A stretch of 32,642 bases of DNA, taken from positions 1 through 32,642 of the IMG/VR virus record IMGVR_UViG_3300025810_000038, one strand, 5' to 3'. The translations under genes were made by a program, and so were the position numbers. Position 1 is the first letter of the stretch; the number at the start of each line of letters is the position of its first letter. The notes under the pieces were generated by a model, which searched no databases, was not told where the DNA came from, and saw only the letters and a list, made by a program, of their open reading frames with translations. The DNA comes from a virus. Of the stretch, positions 13,626 to 19,222 are shown piece by piece.

Positions 13626-13849
13626 ACTTTACTATCAATTATGTTATCAATTCTATCTCTCAAATCTCTTGAGAGTAACTCAACGGGAACAATCACACTG
13701 CTCCCATACTTGTCGGTTATACCAACCTCTAAGTCTTCCACCTCATACTCATAGTGCGGTGGTGTATCGTACGTGCCCTCGTCCACATAGCATGCGACTT
13801 GGGCAAGTACAGATAAGGTCAATCCTTCGTATTCAATATCAAACTCCAT
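13616..13849 (-). CDS. Hypothetical acidic protein
   Basis: A 77-residue acidic, beta-rich protein (MEFDIEYEGLTLSVLAQVAC, YEYEVEDLEVGITDKYGS) ending in a helix (RDLRDRIDNIIDSKVWD). No family was recognised. Its ATG overlaps the stop of the amidotransferase gene by one base. Confidence 0.6.
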   Translation of the reverse strand: MEFDIEYEGLTLSVLAQVACYVDEGTYDTPPHYEYEVEDLEVGITDKYGSSVIVPVELLSRDLRDRIDNIIDSKVWD

Positions 13850-14742
13850 TACGCTTCGGGTAAATTTTTCTTAGATTTATTCGAGTCAATCATATCCCAC
13901 ATCTCGTACACCTCATCAACAGCGCCGAGTAAGTAGGCACCACAATCCATGCACTCCGAGTTGAAGTTCACTCGTGTGTCCTCAGTCTCACACACAGGGC
14001 AGTCGTATGTCCCTTGCGTTGGTGCTTGGGTGTCGAAAGCAATATCATCTAACTGCTCAAGGGTCAAGCCCTCGTATGGTTCTAAACCAAATGATGCGTT
14101 GTAGTCAGCGACCTCATCGTAGTCATCATCCCAATCGTACGCATACTTGCTTGACCCTGTGACTGCGGTACTCCCGTAGTAGCGTACGGCACGTGAGTGG
14201 CTGTCGTTGCTGTACCAGTTGTTGCCTATCCACTCGCCGATTTGCTCGTTGAATATGCGGTAGTCGCCCGTGTCGTCCATGAATACGACCTTGTTTGACG
14301 AACCTAAGTAAGTGAAGATAGAATCCTCAACGAACGGTACATCGAGAGTGTCGATAGTCACGCCTGGAATAGTACCCACGAGTTGGGCGAACTCGGCGGT
14401 GTCGCTCTTGTCCTTAGTACCGAAGCCCGAAATCACACCGTTGTGTATGAGTCCGAGTTGCTCGGTCACGAGGAATGGGTGTAGGTACTCATCACTCATG
14501 CCGTGCGTTGCGATACGGAAGTGCAACAGCATAGGTAGGTCACCCGAAGGCGAGGTCTTGACCGTAGTATATCGGTCAAAGAATTGGGTAAACGAATCGC
14601 CCCCCGTGTTGGGGAACTTTTCTACTTGCAGTTGTCCATCTTGGATGTACAACATACCTGCGCCATCATCGTTATTGTTCCAACAATTTTGCAGTTTTTT
14701 CTTAGGTAACATCTTACCATCGTTAAGAATTGCAATACACAT
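13849..14742 (-). CDS. Class II glutamine amidotransferase (Ntn hydrolase) with C-terminal zinc ribbon
   Basis: A 297-residue protein expected to release ammonia from glutamine. I chose the ATG at 14740-14742 because it places Cys at residue 2 (MCIAILNDGKM), the N-terminal nucleophile after Met removal. The fold's other marks follow: WNNNDDGAGMLYI (21-33), LHFRIATHG (73-81) and GLIHNGVISGFG (97-108). An in-frame GTG at 14775 would bury the Cys and is unlikely. A CPVC and later CMDC near the C-terminus (about residues 248-270) form a zinc-ribbon-like pair. It lies 42 bases downstream of the amidoligase gene, and Gln hydrolysis could feed or reverse amide-bond formation there. The 33-bp repeat forms its leader. 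Confidence 0.85.
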   Translation of the reverse strand: MCIAILNDGKMLPKKKLQNCWNNNDDGAGMLYIQDGQLQVEKFPNTGGDSFTQFFDRYTTVKTSPSGDLPMLLHFRIATHGMSDEYLHPFLVTEQLGLIHNGVISGFGTKDKSDTAEFAQLVGTIPGVTIDTLDVPFVEDSIFTYLGSSNKVVFMDDTGDYRIFNEQIGEWIGNNWYSNDSHSRAVRYYGSTAVTGSSKYAYDWDDDYDEVADYNASFGLEPYEGLTLEQLDDIAFDTQAPTQGTYDCPVCETEDTRVNFNSECMDCGAYLLGAVDEVYEMWDMIDSNKSKKNLPEA

Positions 14743-14752
14743 AAGGCATAGT

Positions 14753-14785
14753 TGTGCGGTGTTATCCTCTTGCACTCGTGAGTTT
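14753..14785 (-). repeat. 33-bp leader repeat, copy 2
   Basis: Copy 2 of the sequence at 12695-12727, with one mismatch. It fills most of the gap between the amidoligase stop (14785) and the amidotransferase ATG (14742). The coding-strand sequence includes AAGAGGATAACACCGCACA. Two unrelated genes sharing this leader suggests shared translational control or copying of a useful start region. Confidence 0.7.
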
Positions 14786-16701
14786 TAGTTGTTAAGTAAT
14801 TCATCAATGTATTCCAATGATGACTGAGCATCGGTCACATAGTTGCGACCAAAGGTGTTGCGAAGTCTGTCGGTTGCCTCGCTGGTGTAGGATACAATCT
14901 GCGTACCCTTGACCTTGCGGTTCTTGAGTCGGCGCACTGCGCTCTTGATGAACACACCTGCACCATCGCTCGTGAAGTTGAACGATGAGTACATATCATC
15001 AGCGAACTGAGCGTAGATACTTACAATCTTGTGTATCTGCTCCTCGCTTGTGTACACTTTGCGTAAGTGCTGACCGAGTGCGCTCTTTGAACTGAGCATC
15101 ATCGTTATCACTTGCAGTGGTTTGACTCCGCAGTTTGATGCAACGATGCGCATCAAGTCTCTGCGCCATAGTAGGTTGGTCACACTCTTGACTGCGGGTG
15201 GTACACGAATCTCCAGGTACGAACCCTTCACGTGGATCGCGCTATACTTACCTGCACGTTTGTAGTCATCGGGTTTGCGTTTCATCTGTGAGTAGTGGTT
15301 GCCCAATCGGTGTCTCCAAATAGTTATGAACAAGGGAACGAACGCTTGTATTTGGTCAAACAATTCCTCGCCTGTAATTCCACGCTTACCGAAGTTAATG
15401 TGCCCACCGCAACTCGATGAGTATTCTGCATCAATGTGGTCACGCAGTATTCGTGACTCGGCAATATCGTTGTCCATTCTATTTTGGAATAGGTCGTAGA
15501 CAGGGCTGACTAACTCGAAGCCATCATGACCAAGCGAACCATCCTCCTCACGACACCATCCCGTGTCATCTACATCATACAAGTCATGCGCATCCATAGG
15601 GTATTCATCCTCTTTCTCCACCTCGAAGCCGATAGTCCAAACAGTGTTGTCGCTCAAGCGGTTTCTACGAAACCCAGAGTGGTAGTCATGACATCTTTCC
15701 GTGCCTGGTGGGTCGCACTGGTACTGGTCGGTACGCTCGTTCCAGAATACGTACTCGCCCTCATCATCCAAGTGGTAGTAGCGACTATCATCCTCACACC
15801 ATAGCGAGTCATCTCTCCAGCACCATTCATCTGCGTGCCTACCGCACTCCAGGTACACCAAGTCATCTTCACAATCGGGAAGCCATACATTATCTCTATC
15901 TACGGTTCGTCTCCAATGTTCTTCCGCCTCGTATTGGGTCACAACTACCTTGACCTTACCATCGTTTGTGTGACATTCCTCTATCACGACACACTCATCG
16001 AAGCGTACGTACTCGCCTTCGTAGTTGCTCTGCGCTGTGAATACGAGCGCATCTTGGCATGCAATCTCGTTGCCCTCAAAATCAATTACCTTTTCCATCT
16101 TATTCAATTTAACATATCGTTGTGCTGTTTCTATTCTCTTAAACATGGGTTGCAAGTTGAAGTATTGATTACGCTCATTTGCTATACTCCTCAGCAATGC
16201 GGCTGCATTGACTACCCAATCTCTATTGTGCCTTTCCGTAGGTTCACTCGCCTCCCTCATCCTATCAAACAAACTTTCTACTCGTTCACGCAGGATCGCG
16301 TACCTGCGCTGAAGTCTTTTGTTTAGTGTATCTCCACCAGTTACTGAATCATACAACGGTTCATACATACTGTTTTTCGGAACCCAAACAGCACGCACTA
16401 TCTCATCCGCCGTCATGGTGCTGTGCTTTGGGTACGCATCCAGCATTTCACGCACCTTGTCCTTGTGCGACATGATGGTTTCAAAATTATTGGACTGCAT
16501 CCACGTAGTTTGATTCAGTTCATCCACTGCATCGCCAAGACCTTTGAGTGTCTCGATTAGGTATGGCGTAGGTAACGCTGCGAGTTTCTGCGCAGGTAAG
16601 TCATCGGGTCGGTCATAGTCAAGCGATGACTCATTCCAAACAAGCCCTACATCAGATATGTATTCCGAGAGGGCGGATAGATTCTTCGTATCCATAGGCA
16701 T
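14785..16701 (-). CDS. GS-like COOH-NH2 ligase (Amidoligase_2 family)
   Basis: A 638-residue protein. The C-terminal half carries the amidoligase pattern in order: WTIGFEVEKE (355-364), DGSLGHDGFELVSP (387-400), SCGGHINFG (430-438), an Arg in IWRHRLGNHY (461-470) and SYLEIRVPPA (494-503). Such ATP-dependent enzymes join a carboxylate to an amine and are thought to make peptide tags or small amides. The N-terminal half is helical, then has a Trp/Cys/Asp-rich stretch (around 270-345) with repeats such as DEWCWRDDSLWCEDDSRYYH that may be a metal-binding or recognition module. Genes for a class II amidotransferase (next downstream) and a cyclotransferase (7405) lie in the same block. A GTGTGTA/TACACAC hairpin at 16709-16730 sits just before the ATG. 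Confidence 0.82.
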   Translation of the reverse strand: MPMDTKNLSALSEYISDVGLVWNESSLDYDRPDDLPAQKLAALPTPYLIETLKGLGDAVDELNQTTWMQSNNFETIMSHKDKVREMLDAYPKHSTMTADEIVRAVWVPKNSMYEPLYDSVTGGDTLNKRLQRRYAILRERVESLFDRMREASEPTERHNRDWVVNAAALLRSIANERNQYFNLQPMFKRIETAQRYVKLNKMEKVIDFEGNEIACQDALVFTAQSNYEGEYVRFDECVVIEECHTNDGKVKVVVTQYEAEEHWRRTVDRDNVWLPDCEDDLVYLECGRHADEWCWRDDSLWCEDDSRYYHLDDEGEYVFWNERTDQYQCDPPGTERCHDYHSGFRRNRLSDNTVWTIGFEVEKEDEYPMDAHDLYDVDDTGWCREEDGSLGHDGFELVSPVYDLFQNRMDNDIAESRILRDHIDAEYSSSCGGHINFGKRGITGEELFDQIQAFVPLFITIWRHRLGNHYSQMKRKPDDYKRAGKYSAIHVKGSYLEIRVPPAVKSVTNLLWRRDLMRIVASNCGVKPLQVITMMLSSKSALGQHLRKVYTSEEQIHKIVSIYAQFADDMYSSFNFTSDGAGVFIKSAVRRLKNRKVKGTQIVSYTSEATDRLRNTFGRNYVTDAQSSLEYIDELLNN

Positions 16702-16708
16702 ATGTTTT

Positions 16709-16730
16709 GTGTGTAACGTGCCCTACACAC
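16709..16730 (-). promoter_or_regulatory. Hairpin immediately upstream of the amidoligase start
   Basis: GTGTGTA at 16709-16715 and TACACAC at 16724-16730 form a 7-bp stem with an 8-base loop, ending 7 bases before the amidoligase ATG and 7 bases after the CCA of the tRNA-like element. No T-run follows, so it is not a standard terminator. It may control access of ribosomes to the start or separate the RNA from the mRNA. Confidence 0.55.
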
Positions 16731-16737
16731 TTGGGCT

Positions 16738-16831
16738 TGGGGGACTGTGTGGGACTCGAACCCACAGCGTACACCTCCGACCATGTTGTAACCAAAAACC
16801 AATCGAATGAGTGGTCGGCTGTACTCAGTCC
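16738..16831 (-). ncRNA. tRNA-like RNA element 1 with T-arm and encoded CCA
   Basis: Reading leftward from 16831: GGACTG at the 5' end pairs with CAGTCC near the 3' end (acceptor-like stem, 6 of 7 pairs). A T-arm of GTGGG-TTCGAGT-CCCAC lies at 16765-16749, then exactly 7 bases of acceptor strand, one discriminator C and an encoded CCA (16740-16738). Between acceptor and T-arm is a single long arm: GTACA with TGTAC (5 bp) and CCGACCA with TGGTCGG (7 bp) around a 28-base loop. No D-arm or anticodon arm can be fitted, so this is not an ordinary tRNA; the plan recalls the tRNA-like domain of tmRNA. Total 94 bases. It lies 37 bases upstream of the amidoligase gene. Confidence 0.6.
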
Positions 16832-16834
16832 GTT

Positions 16835-16855
16835 TATAGTGTGGTCTCCACTATA
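16835..16855 (-). other. Conserved 5' hairpin preceding tRNA-like element 1
   Basis: TATAGTG at 16835-16841 pairs with CACTATA at 16849-16855 around a 7-base loop (GAGACCA on the leftward strand). The same loop closed by GGTG/CACC occurs before element 2 at 17102-17116. Changed stem bases with pairing kept and the loop conserved support a real structure. Confidence 0.6.
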
Positions 16856-16872
16856 CCATCAAATCATCCCCA

Positions 16873-16880
16873 CAAACGTA
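16873..16880 (-). promoter_or_regulatory. Possible -7 promoter element before tRNA-like element 1
   Basis: TACGTTTG on the leftward strand fits TAnnTTTG. Transcription would begin near 16866 and run into the conserved hairpin, the tRNA-like element and the amidoligase gene. No TTG is visible at the -33 position; instead two TTTAACA heptamers 11 bases apart lie at 16902-16919. Confidence 0.45.
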
Positions 16881-16901
16881 GGGTAAATAACTGAGAATCA
16901 G

Positions 16902-16919
16902 TGTTAAAGCGTTGTTAAA
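16902..16919 (-). repeat. Paired TTTAACA heptamers upstream of the promoter-like box
   Basis: On the leftward strand TTTAACA occurs at 16919-16913 and 16908-16902, 11 bases apart, ending 21 bases before the TACGTTTG box. The same heptamer with the same 11-base spacing occurs at 18058-18099. This could be an operator or activator site. Confidence 0.4.
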
Positions 16920-16920
16920 A

Positions 16921-17007
16921 CTACTCCTTACGTGTAGGCTCTGGTAAGCCTGCAATAATGAGCATGGTTGAGTTTGCTAACAGCGAAAGGACGAACAATA
17001 AAAACAT
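16921..17007 (-). CDS. Possible 28-residue hydrophobic peptide
   Basis: A frame from ATG at 17005-17007 reading MFLLFVLSLLANSTMLIIAG and a short polar tail LPEPTRKE. It begins 25 bases downstream of tRNA-like element 2 and ends before the promoter-like box of element 1, so it sits between the two RNAs. It would be a single-span membrane peptide. Small size keeps confidence low. Confidence 0.35.
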   Translation of the reverse strand: MFLLFVLSLLANSTMLIIAGLPEPTRKE

Positions 17008-17031
17008 AGTTAATCGGGTTTAAAAATTAGG

Positions 17032-17095
17032 GGACTGCGAGTGTCTCGCTCACTCAGTACAAACAGGGCACAGGTAACCCCTTTGTAGGCAGTCC
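17032..17095 (-). ncRNA. tRNA-like RNA element 2 (shorter relative of element 1)
   Basis: Reading leftward from 17095: GGACTGC at the 5' end and GCAGTCC at the 3' end form a perfect 7-bp acceptor-like stem. A TACAAA/TTTGTA arm follows (17087-17082 with 17063-17058), then a two-base linker and a T-arm-like hairpin GAGTG-AGCGAGA-CACTC (17055-17039) with a 7-base loop, exactly 7 bases from the 3' end. The loop lacks the TTC of a true T-loop, and the bases after the stem read C-CTA rather than C-CCA. The order of arms matches element 1 although the arm sequences differ, and GGACTG, CAGTCC and an internal GGTTAC are shared. It is 64 bases long. Confidence 0.55.
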
Positions 17096-17101
17096 GTTGT
17101 A

Positions 17102-17116
17102 GGTGTGGTCTCCACC
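17102..17116 (-). other. Conserved 5' hairpin preceding tRNA-like element 2
   Basis: GGTG (17102-17105) and CACC (17113-17116) close the same 7-base loop (GAGACCA on the leftward strand) seen at 16835-16855. It ends 6 bases before element 2. Confidence 0.55.
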
Positions 17117-17133
17117 ATCCAAAAAGTACGGTA

Positions 17134-17355
17134 CTATTTTCGTTTGGCTCTACGAGCATCACGCTGGGCTTGTGCCCTATACACCTTGCGGTCTATGCGG
17201 TTGGCGTAGGTCATCTCAAGGGCATCGGCTTTTGCCTTGCCTCGTGCCTTACGCTTGCTGGCACTTGCGGTCTTGCCCTCCAGTGAGGGTGCGCTCACCA
17301 CTCGGACTACGTACTCGTAGCCCTTGTGGTTGCGGTGTGTAGCGTACATACCCAT
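17134..17355 (-). CDS. Small very basic protein
   Basis: A 73-residue protein with a short beta-like N-terminal part (MGMYATHRNHKGYEYVVRVV) and a long Lys/Arg/Ala-rich C-terminus (SKRKARGKAKADALEM, RAQAQRDARRAKRK). It probably binds nucleic acid. Its ATG and the stop of the upstream gene share one base at 17355. No family was recognised. Confidence 0.6.
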   Translation of the reverse strand: MGMYATHRNHKGYEYVVRVVSAPSLEGKTASASKRKARGKAKADALEMTYANRIDRKVYRAQAQRDARRAKRK

Positions 17356-17615
17356 TAGTCGGCTGGGTTTTCTGCCGATAGGTCGGCTGGGTTGAGGAAC
17401 ATATCCGCATTGCCTTGTACGAGTAGGCGGAACTGCGGGTCACGGACACTTGCATATGCTCCAGTGAGCAGGTCTGTGAAGAAGCCAAAACTTGCGTAGG
17501 CATCAGTGAGTAGAAAATCCTCGAACAAGTTTTCGATGAAGTCACTGCCCATCTTACGCTCAAGGGCTTGTAGGAGTGCTTGTGTGCTTGGCTGTGTGTT
17601 GTCTCGTGTTGTCAT
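17355..17615 (-). CDS. Hypothetical protein
   Basis: An 86-residue acidic protein with amphipathic helices (LLQALERKMGSDFIENLFED) and two similar segments, LLTDAYASFGFFTD and LLTGAYASVRDPQF, about 16 residues apart. That internal repeat may reflect a small helical repeat. No family was recognised. Confidence 0.55.
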   Translation of the reverse strand: MTTRDNTQPSTQALLQALERKMGSDFIENLFEDFLLTDAYASFGFFTDLLTGAYASVRDPQFRLLVQGNADMFLNPADLSAENPAD

Positions 17616-17697
17616 GGCATATAATTTTTTTGGTTAAACAATCAATCGAACAGCACAAACATCTGTCAAATAATTTTAGGACTATCACAAAGAAATG

Positions 17698-17910
17698 TTA
17701 AAATCCCTGCGCATAATGCGCACCAATTTTCCTGCGTGCGTGATCAGGGCGTGTGATGTAGGGAGGTAAGTCAGTCAGTCCTTCCTCATATATGCGGTTG
17801 AGCAAGGCACTGCCTTGCGAAGGTGCGTATGTGGTGCAGATGTGATGCACTTGCGTTACGGCTTTGCCGTTAACACTCTTTAACATTTGCCTGATTTGGC
17901 GATTTCGCAT
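17698..17910 (-). CDS. Hypothetical basic protein, first gene of the leftward block
   Basis: A 70-residue basic protein (MRNRQIRQMLKSVNGKAVTQ at the start, ITRPDHARRKIGAHYAQGF at the end). A second possible start is the ATG at 17886, nine codons in. No family was recognised and no TAnnTTTG box lies directly upstream. It is the gene nearest the non-coding divergence region. Confidence 0.5.
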   Translation of the reverse strand: MRNRQIRQMLKSVNGKAVTQVHHICTTYAPSQGSALLNRIYEEGLTDLPPYITRPDHARRKIGAHYAQGF

Positions 17911-18114
17911 TTTAAGGGGTGCTGAGTGGCTCGAAAGGGGGGCTGAGATACTTGGGGTAAGGCGACACCGAGAAAGTATATAGATATCCCTATAGCACTA
18001 CGTACTATAGGGTATATATATAGAAAAAAGTTGAGAAAAACAAGCCCAAAAACACGCTTTAACAAAACTTTAACAGCGCATTTTAACAAGGCTTTAACAG
18101 AATTTTTTTGTATT
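17911..18114. other. AT-rich non-coding segment with hairpin and spaced heptamers, origin-like
   Basis: No gene is supported here. CCCTATAG and CTATAGGG (about 17984-18012) form an 8-bp hairpin with a 9-base loop, followed by an alternating TATATATATA tract and an A-run. TTTAACA then occurs four times on the + strand, at 18058, 18069, 18082 and 18093 (steps of 11, 13 and 11), ending in a T-run. Hairpin, AT-rich tract and phased short repeats together resemble a replication origin or multi-site operator. The DnaA-domain and helix-turn-helix proteins are possible binders. This is inference; no canonical DnaA box was identified. Confidence 0.4.
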
Positions 18115-18715
18115 CACGTGTGTGGGTAGGCGTGCAGGCAGGTGGGCACCTGGATCCGTGCGTGTGCGCGTATATGTAGGTGTGCCCGAGCGAGGGCGCG
18201 TACAGCGTGTGTAGGCATGCGTGGGGGCGCGAGTGTGTACATGTGTGAGTGGGTGCGAGCGCATGCCCGTAGTGAGCGTGTGGGGGTGCGTATGTGTGTG
18301 TATGTACACGAGGCGATTTTCAGCCGTTTTAAGGGACTTTCTCCTTTCTGGTGGTATCAGTGTACCACTTGGGGCGGTCATGCTCTTAGATGGCTTGTGA
18401 GGTTCTTCAGTGTGCCTCCATTGGTGGGGTGCGGTGGTGGTTTGTGGGGTTGGGTGGTGTGTGTGGGCGTGTATTGTTCGCCCCTCCCTTGTACGTGGGG
18501 GCGGGTGCGGGGCTGTGGGTGCACCTTCGGGGGCGGTGTGTACCTATGCGCCCCTGCGCAAGCATGCGTGCGTACATGCACGGCTGCGTACGTGTGCACT
18601 CGTGCGCTCAAACGCCCAAACCTGTGTGCGTTCTTGCGTACGGACGCACCCCCGTCTGCGCCCGGATGCGTTCGGGTGTGCGCGCGCCAGCGCCCCTATA
18701 CTATATTATCCCCAT
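18115..18715. other. Strand-biased GT/GC-rich non-coding island
   Basis: About 600 bases unlike anything else in the window. The + strand is dominated by G and T with runs such as GTGTGCGCGTATATG and GTGTGTGTATGT, then alternates purine and pyrimidine (GCGTGCGTACATGCAC), with A scarce and later C-rich patches (CGCCCCTCCC). Frames stay open on both strands because A-containing stop codons are rare; their translations are low-complexity and not gene-like. A small non-repetitive part near 18310-18390 includes a GTGGTA/TACCAC hairpin at 18351-18368. Possible roles are an origin-associated element, a Z-DNA-prone or supercoil-absorbing segment, a packaging or termination signal, or foreign DNA. Confidence 0.6.
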
Positions 18716-18804
18716 CCCGATTATTTCTCAGCAATTTTTTCGAGTGTATTCCAGAGCATATAAAAAAGGACAAGACCTTTACATTGTATGTCACTGCATA
18801 TAAC

Positions 18805-18826
18805 ATCGCAATTCGCGAATCGCGAT
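18805..18826. promoter_or_regulatory. 22-bp near-perfect inverted repeat, operator-like
   Basis: ATCGC-A-ATTCG faces CGAAT-C-GCGAT: 10 of 11 positions are symmetrical, with a perfect ATTCGCGAAT centre. This is the size and form of a site for a dimeric regulator. It lies upstream of no gene start within 800 bases on the + strand and beyond the stop of the leftward holin-like gene, so its target is unclear. Confidence 0.45.
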
Positions 18827-18843
18827 ACTGCTGATCTGTTGAA

Positions 18844-18999
18844 GGCGAATGCCTGCGAAATTTTGAGCAAAATAGGGGCCCTTGGAAACCGAGCACCTTA
18901 CGATTAGTTCAAGACTGTCCATGTAAGCGTTTAGTAATCCATTGTAGCCTGGGGGCTATGGATTATAAACTTCTGTTCAGTACGTACTTCGTTAGTACG
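18844..18999. ncRNA. Run of six short hairpins, candidate structured RNA
   Basis: Consecutive complementary pairs are visible: GGC/GCC (18844-18853), ATTTT/AAAAT (18860-18873), CTTGG/CCGAG (18881-18893), CTTAC/GTAAG (18897-18927), TAATCCAT/ATGGATTA with inner AGCC/GGCT (18935-18965) and CGTACT/AGTACG with loop TCGTT (18983-18999). The fifth is strong, with 12 pairs and a TGT bulge. No convincing gene covers this stretch. The strand is not determined; it lies just beyond the stop of the leftward holin-like gene and could be its 3' region or a separate RNA. Confidence 0.4.
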
Positions 19000-19057
19000 G
19001 TGTGAAGGTACAGCATATTTTCGAGAATGTCAATAGGATAAAATACCTAATGATGGA

Positions 19058-19222
19058 TTATTCCTTCTTAAACCCCTCAATCATCTTCTCAATGATGTAA
19101 ATTCCCACCACACAGAACAGTGCGAAGAACAATCCAGTGATGATTCGGTTCTGCTGTGAAGCCAATGCCCCAGAAACGAACGCTGCTGCGGCTGGTTTGA
19201 TGTACTCTTTGATGTTTTCCAT
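19058..19222 (-). CDS. Small holin-like membrane protein
   Basis: A 54-residue protein: a polar N-terminus (MENIKEYIKPAAAAFVSGAL), one strong hydrophobic helix (IITGLFFALFCVVGIYII) and a charged end (EKMIEGFKKE). An N-terminal amphipathic part, one or two membrane helices and a charged C-terminus fit a small holin. Its ATG (19220-19222) overlaps the stop of the DUF5675 gene by one base (TAATG), so the two are coupled. The holin role is inferred from form and partner. Confidence 0.6.
   Translation of the reverse strand: MENIKEYIKPAAAAFVSGALASQQNRIITGLFFALFCVVGIYIIEKMIEGFKKE

Noticed and set aside
16738-16868. A normal tRNA gene
   Set aside because: The T-arm, acceptor and CCA fit, but no D-arm or 7-base anticodon loop with a paired stem could be found in any register tried.
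18142-18834. Long open frame on the + strand through the GT-rich island, and others on both strands
   Set aside because: Several frames are open at once because A-containing stops are scarce. The translations are low-complexity strings of Arg, Cys, Gly, Val and Ala with no domain pattern.
18696-18896. 66-codon leftward frame beside the GT-rich island
   Set aside because: It covers the palindrome and hairpin region and has no recognisable pattern, leader or neighbour overlap.
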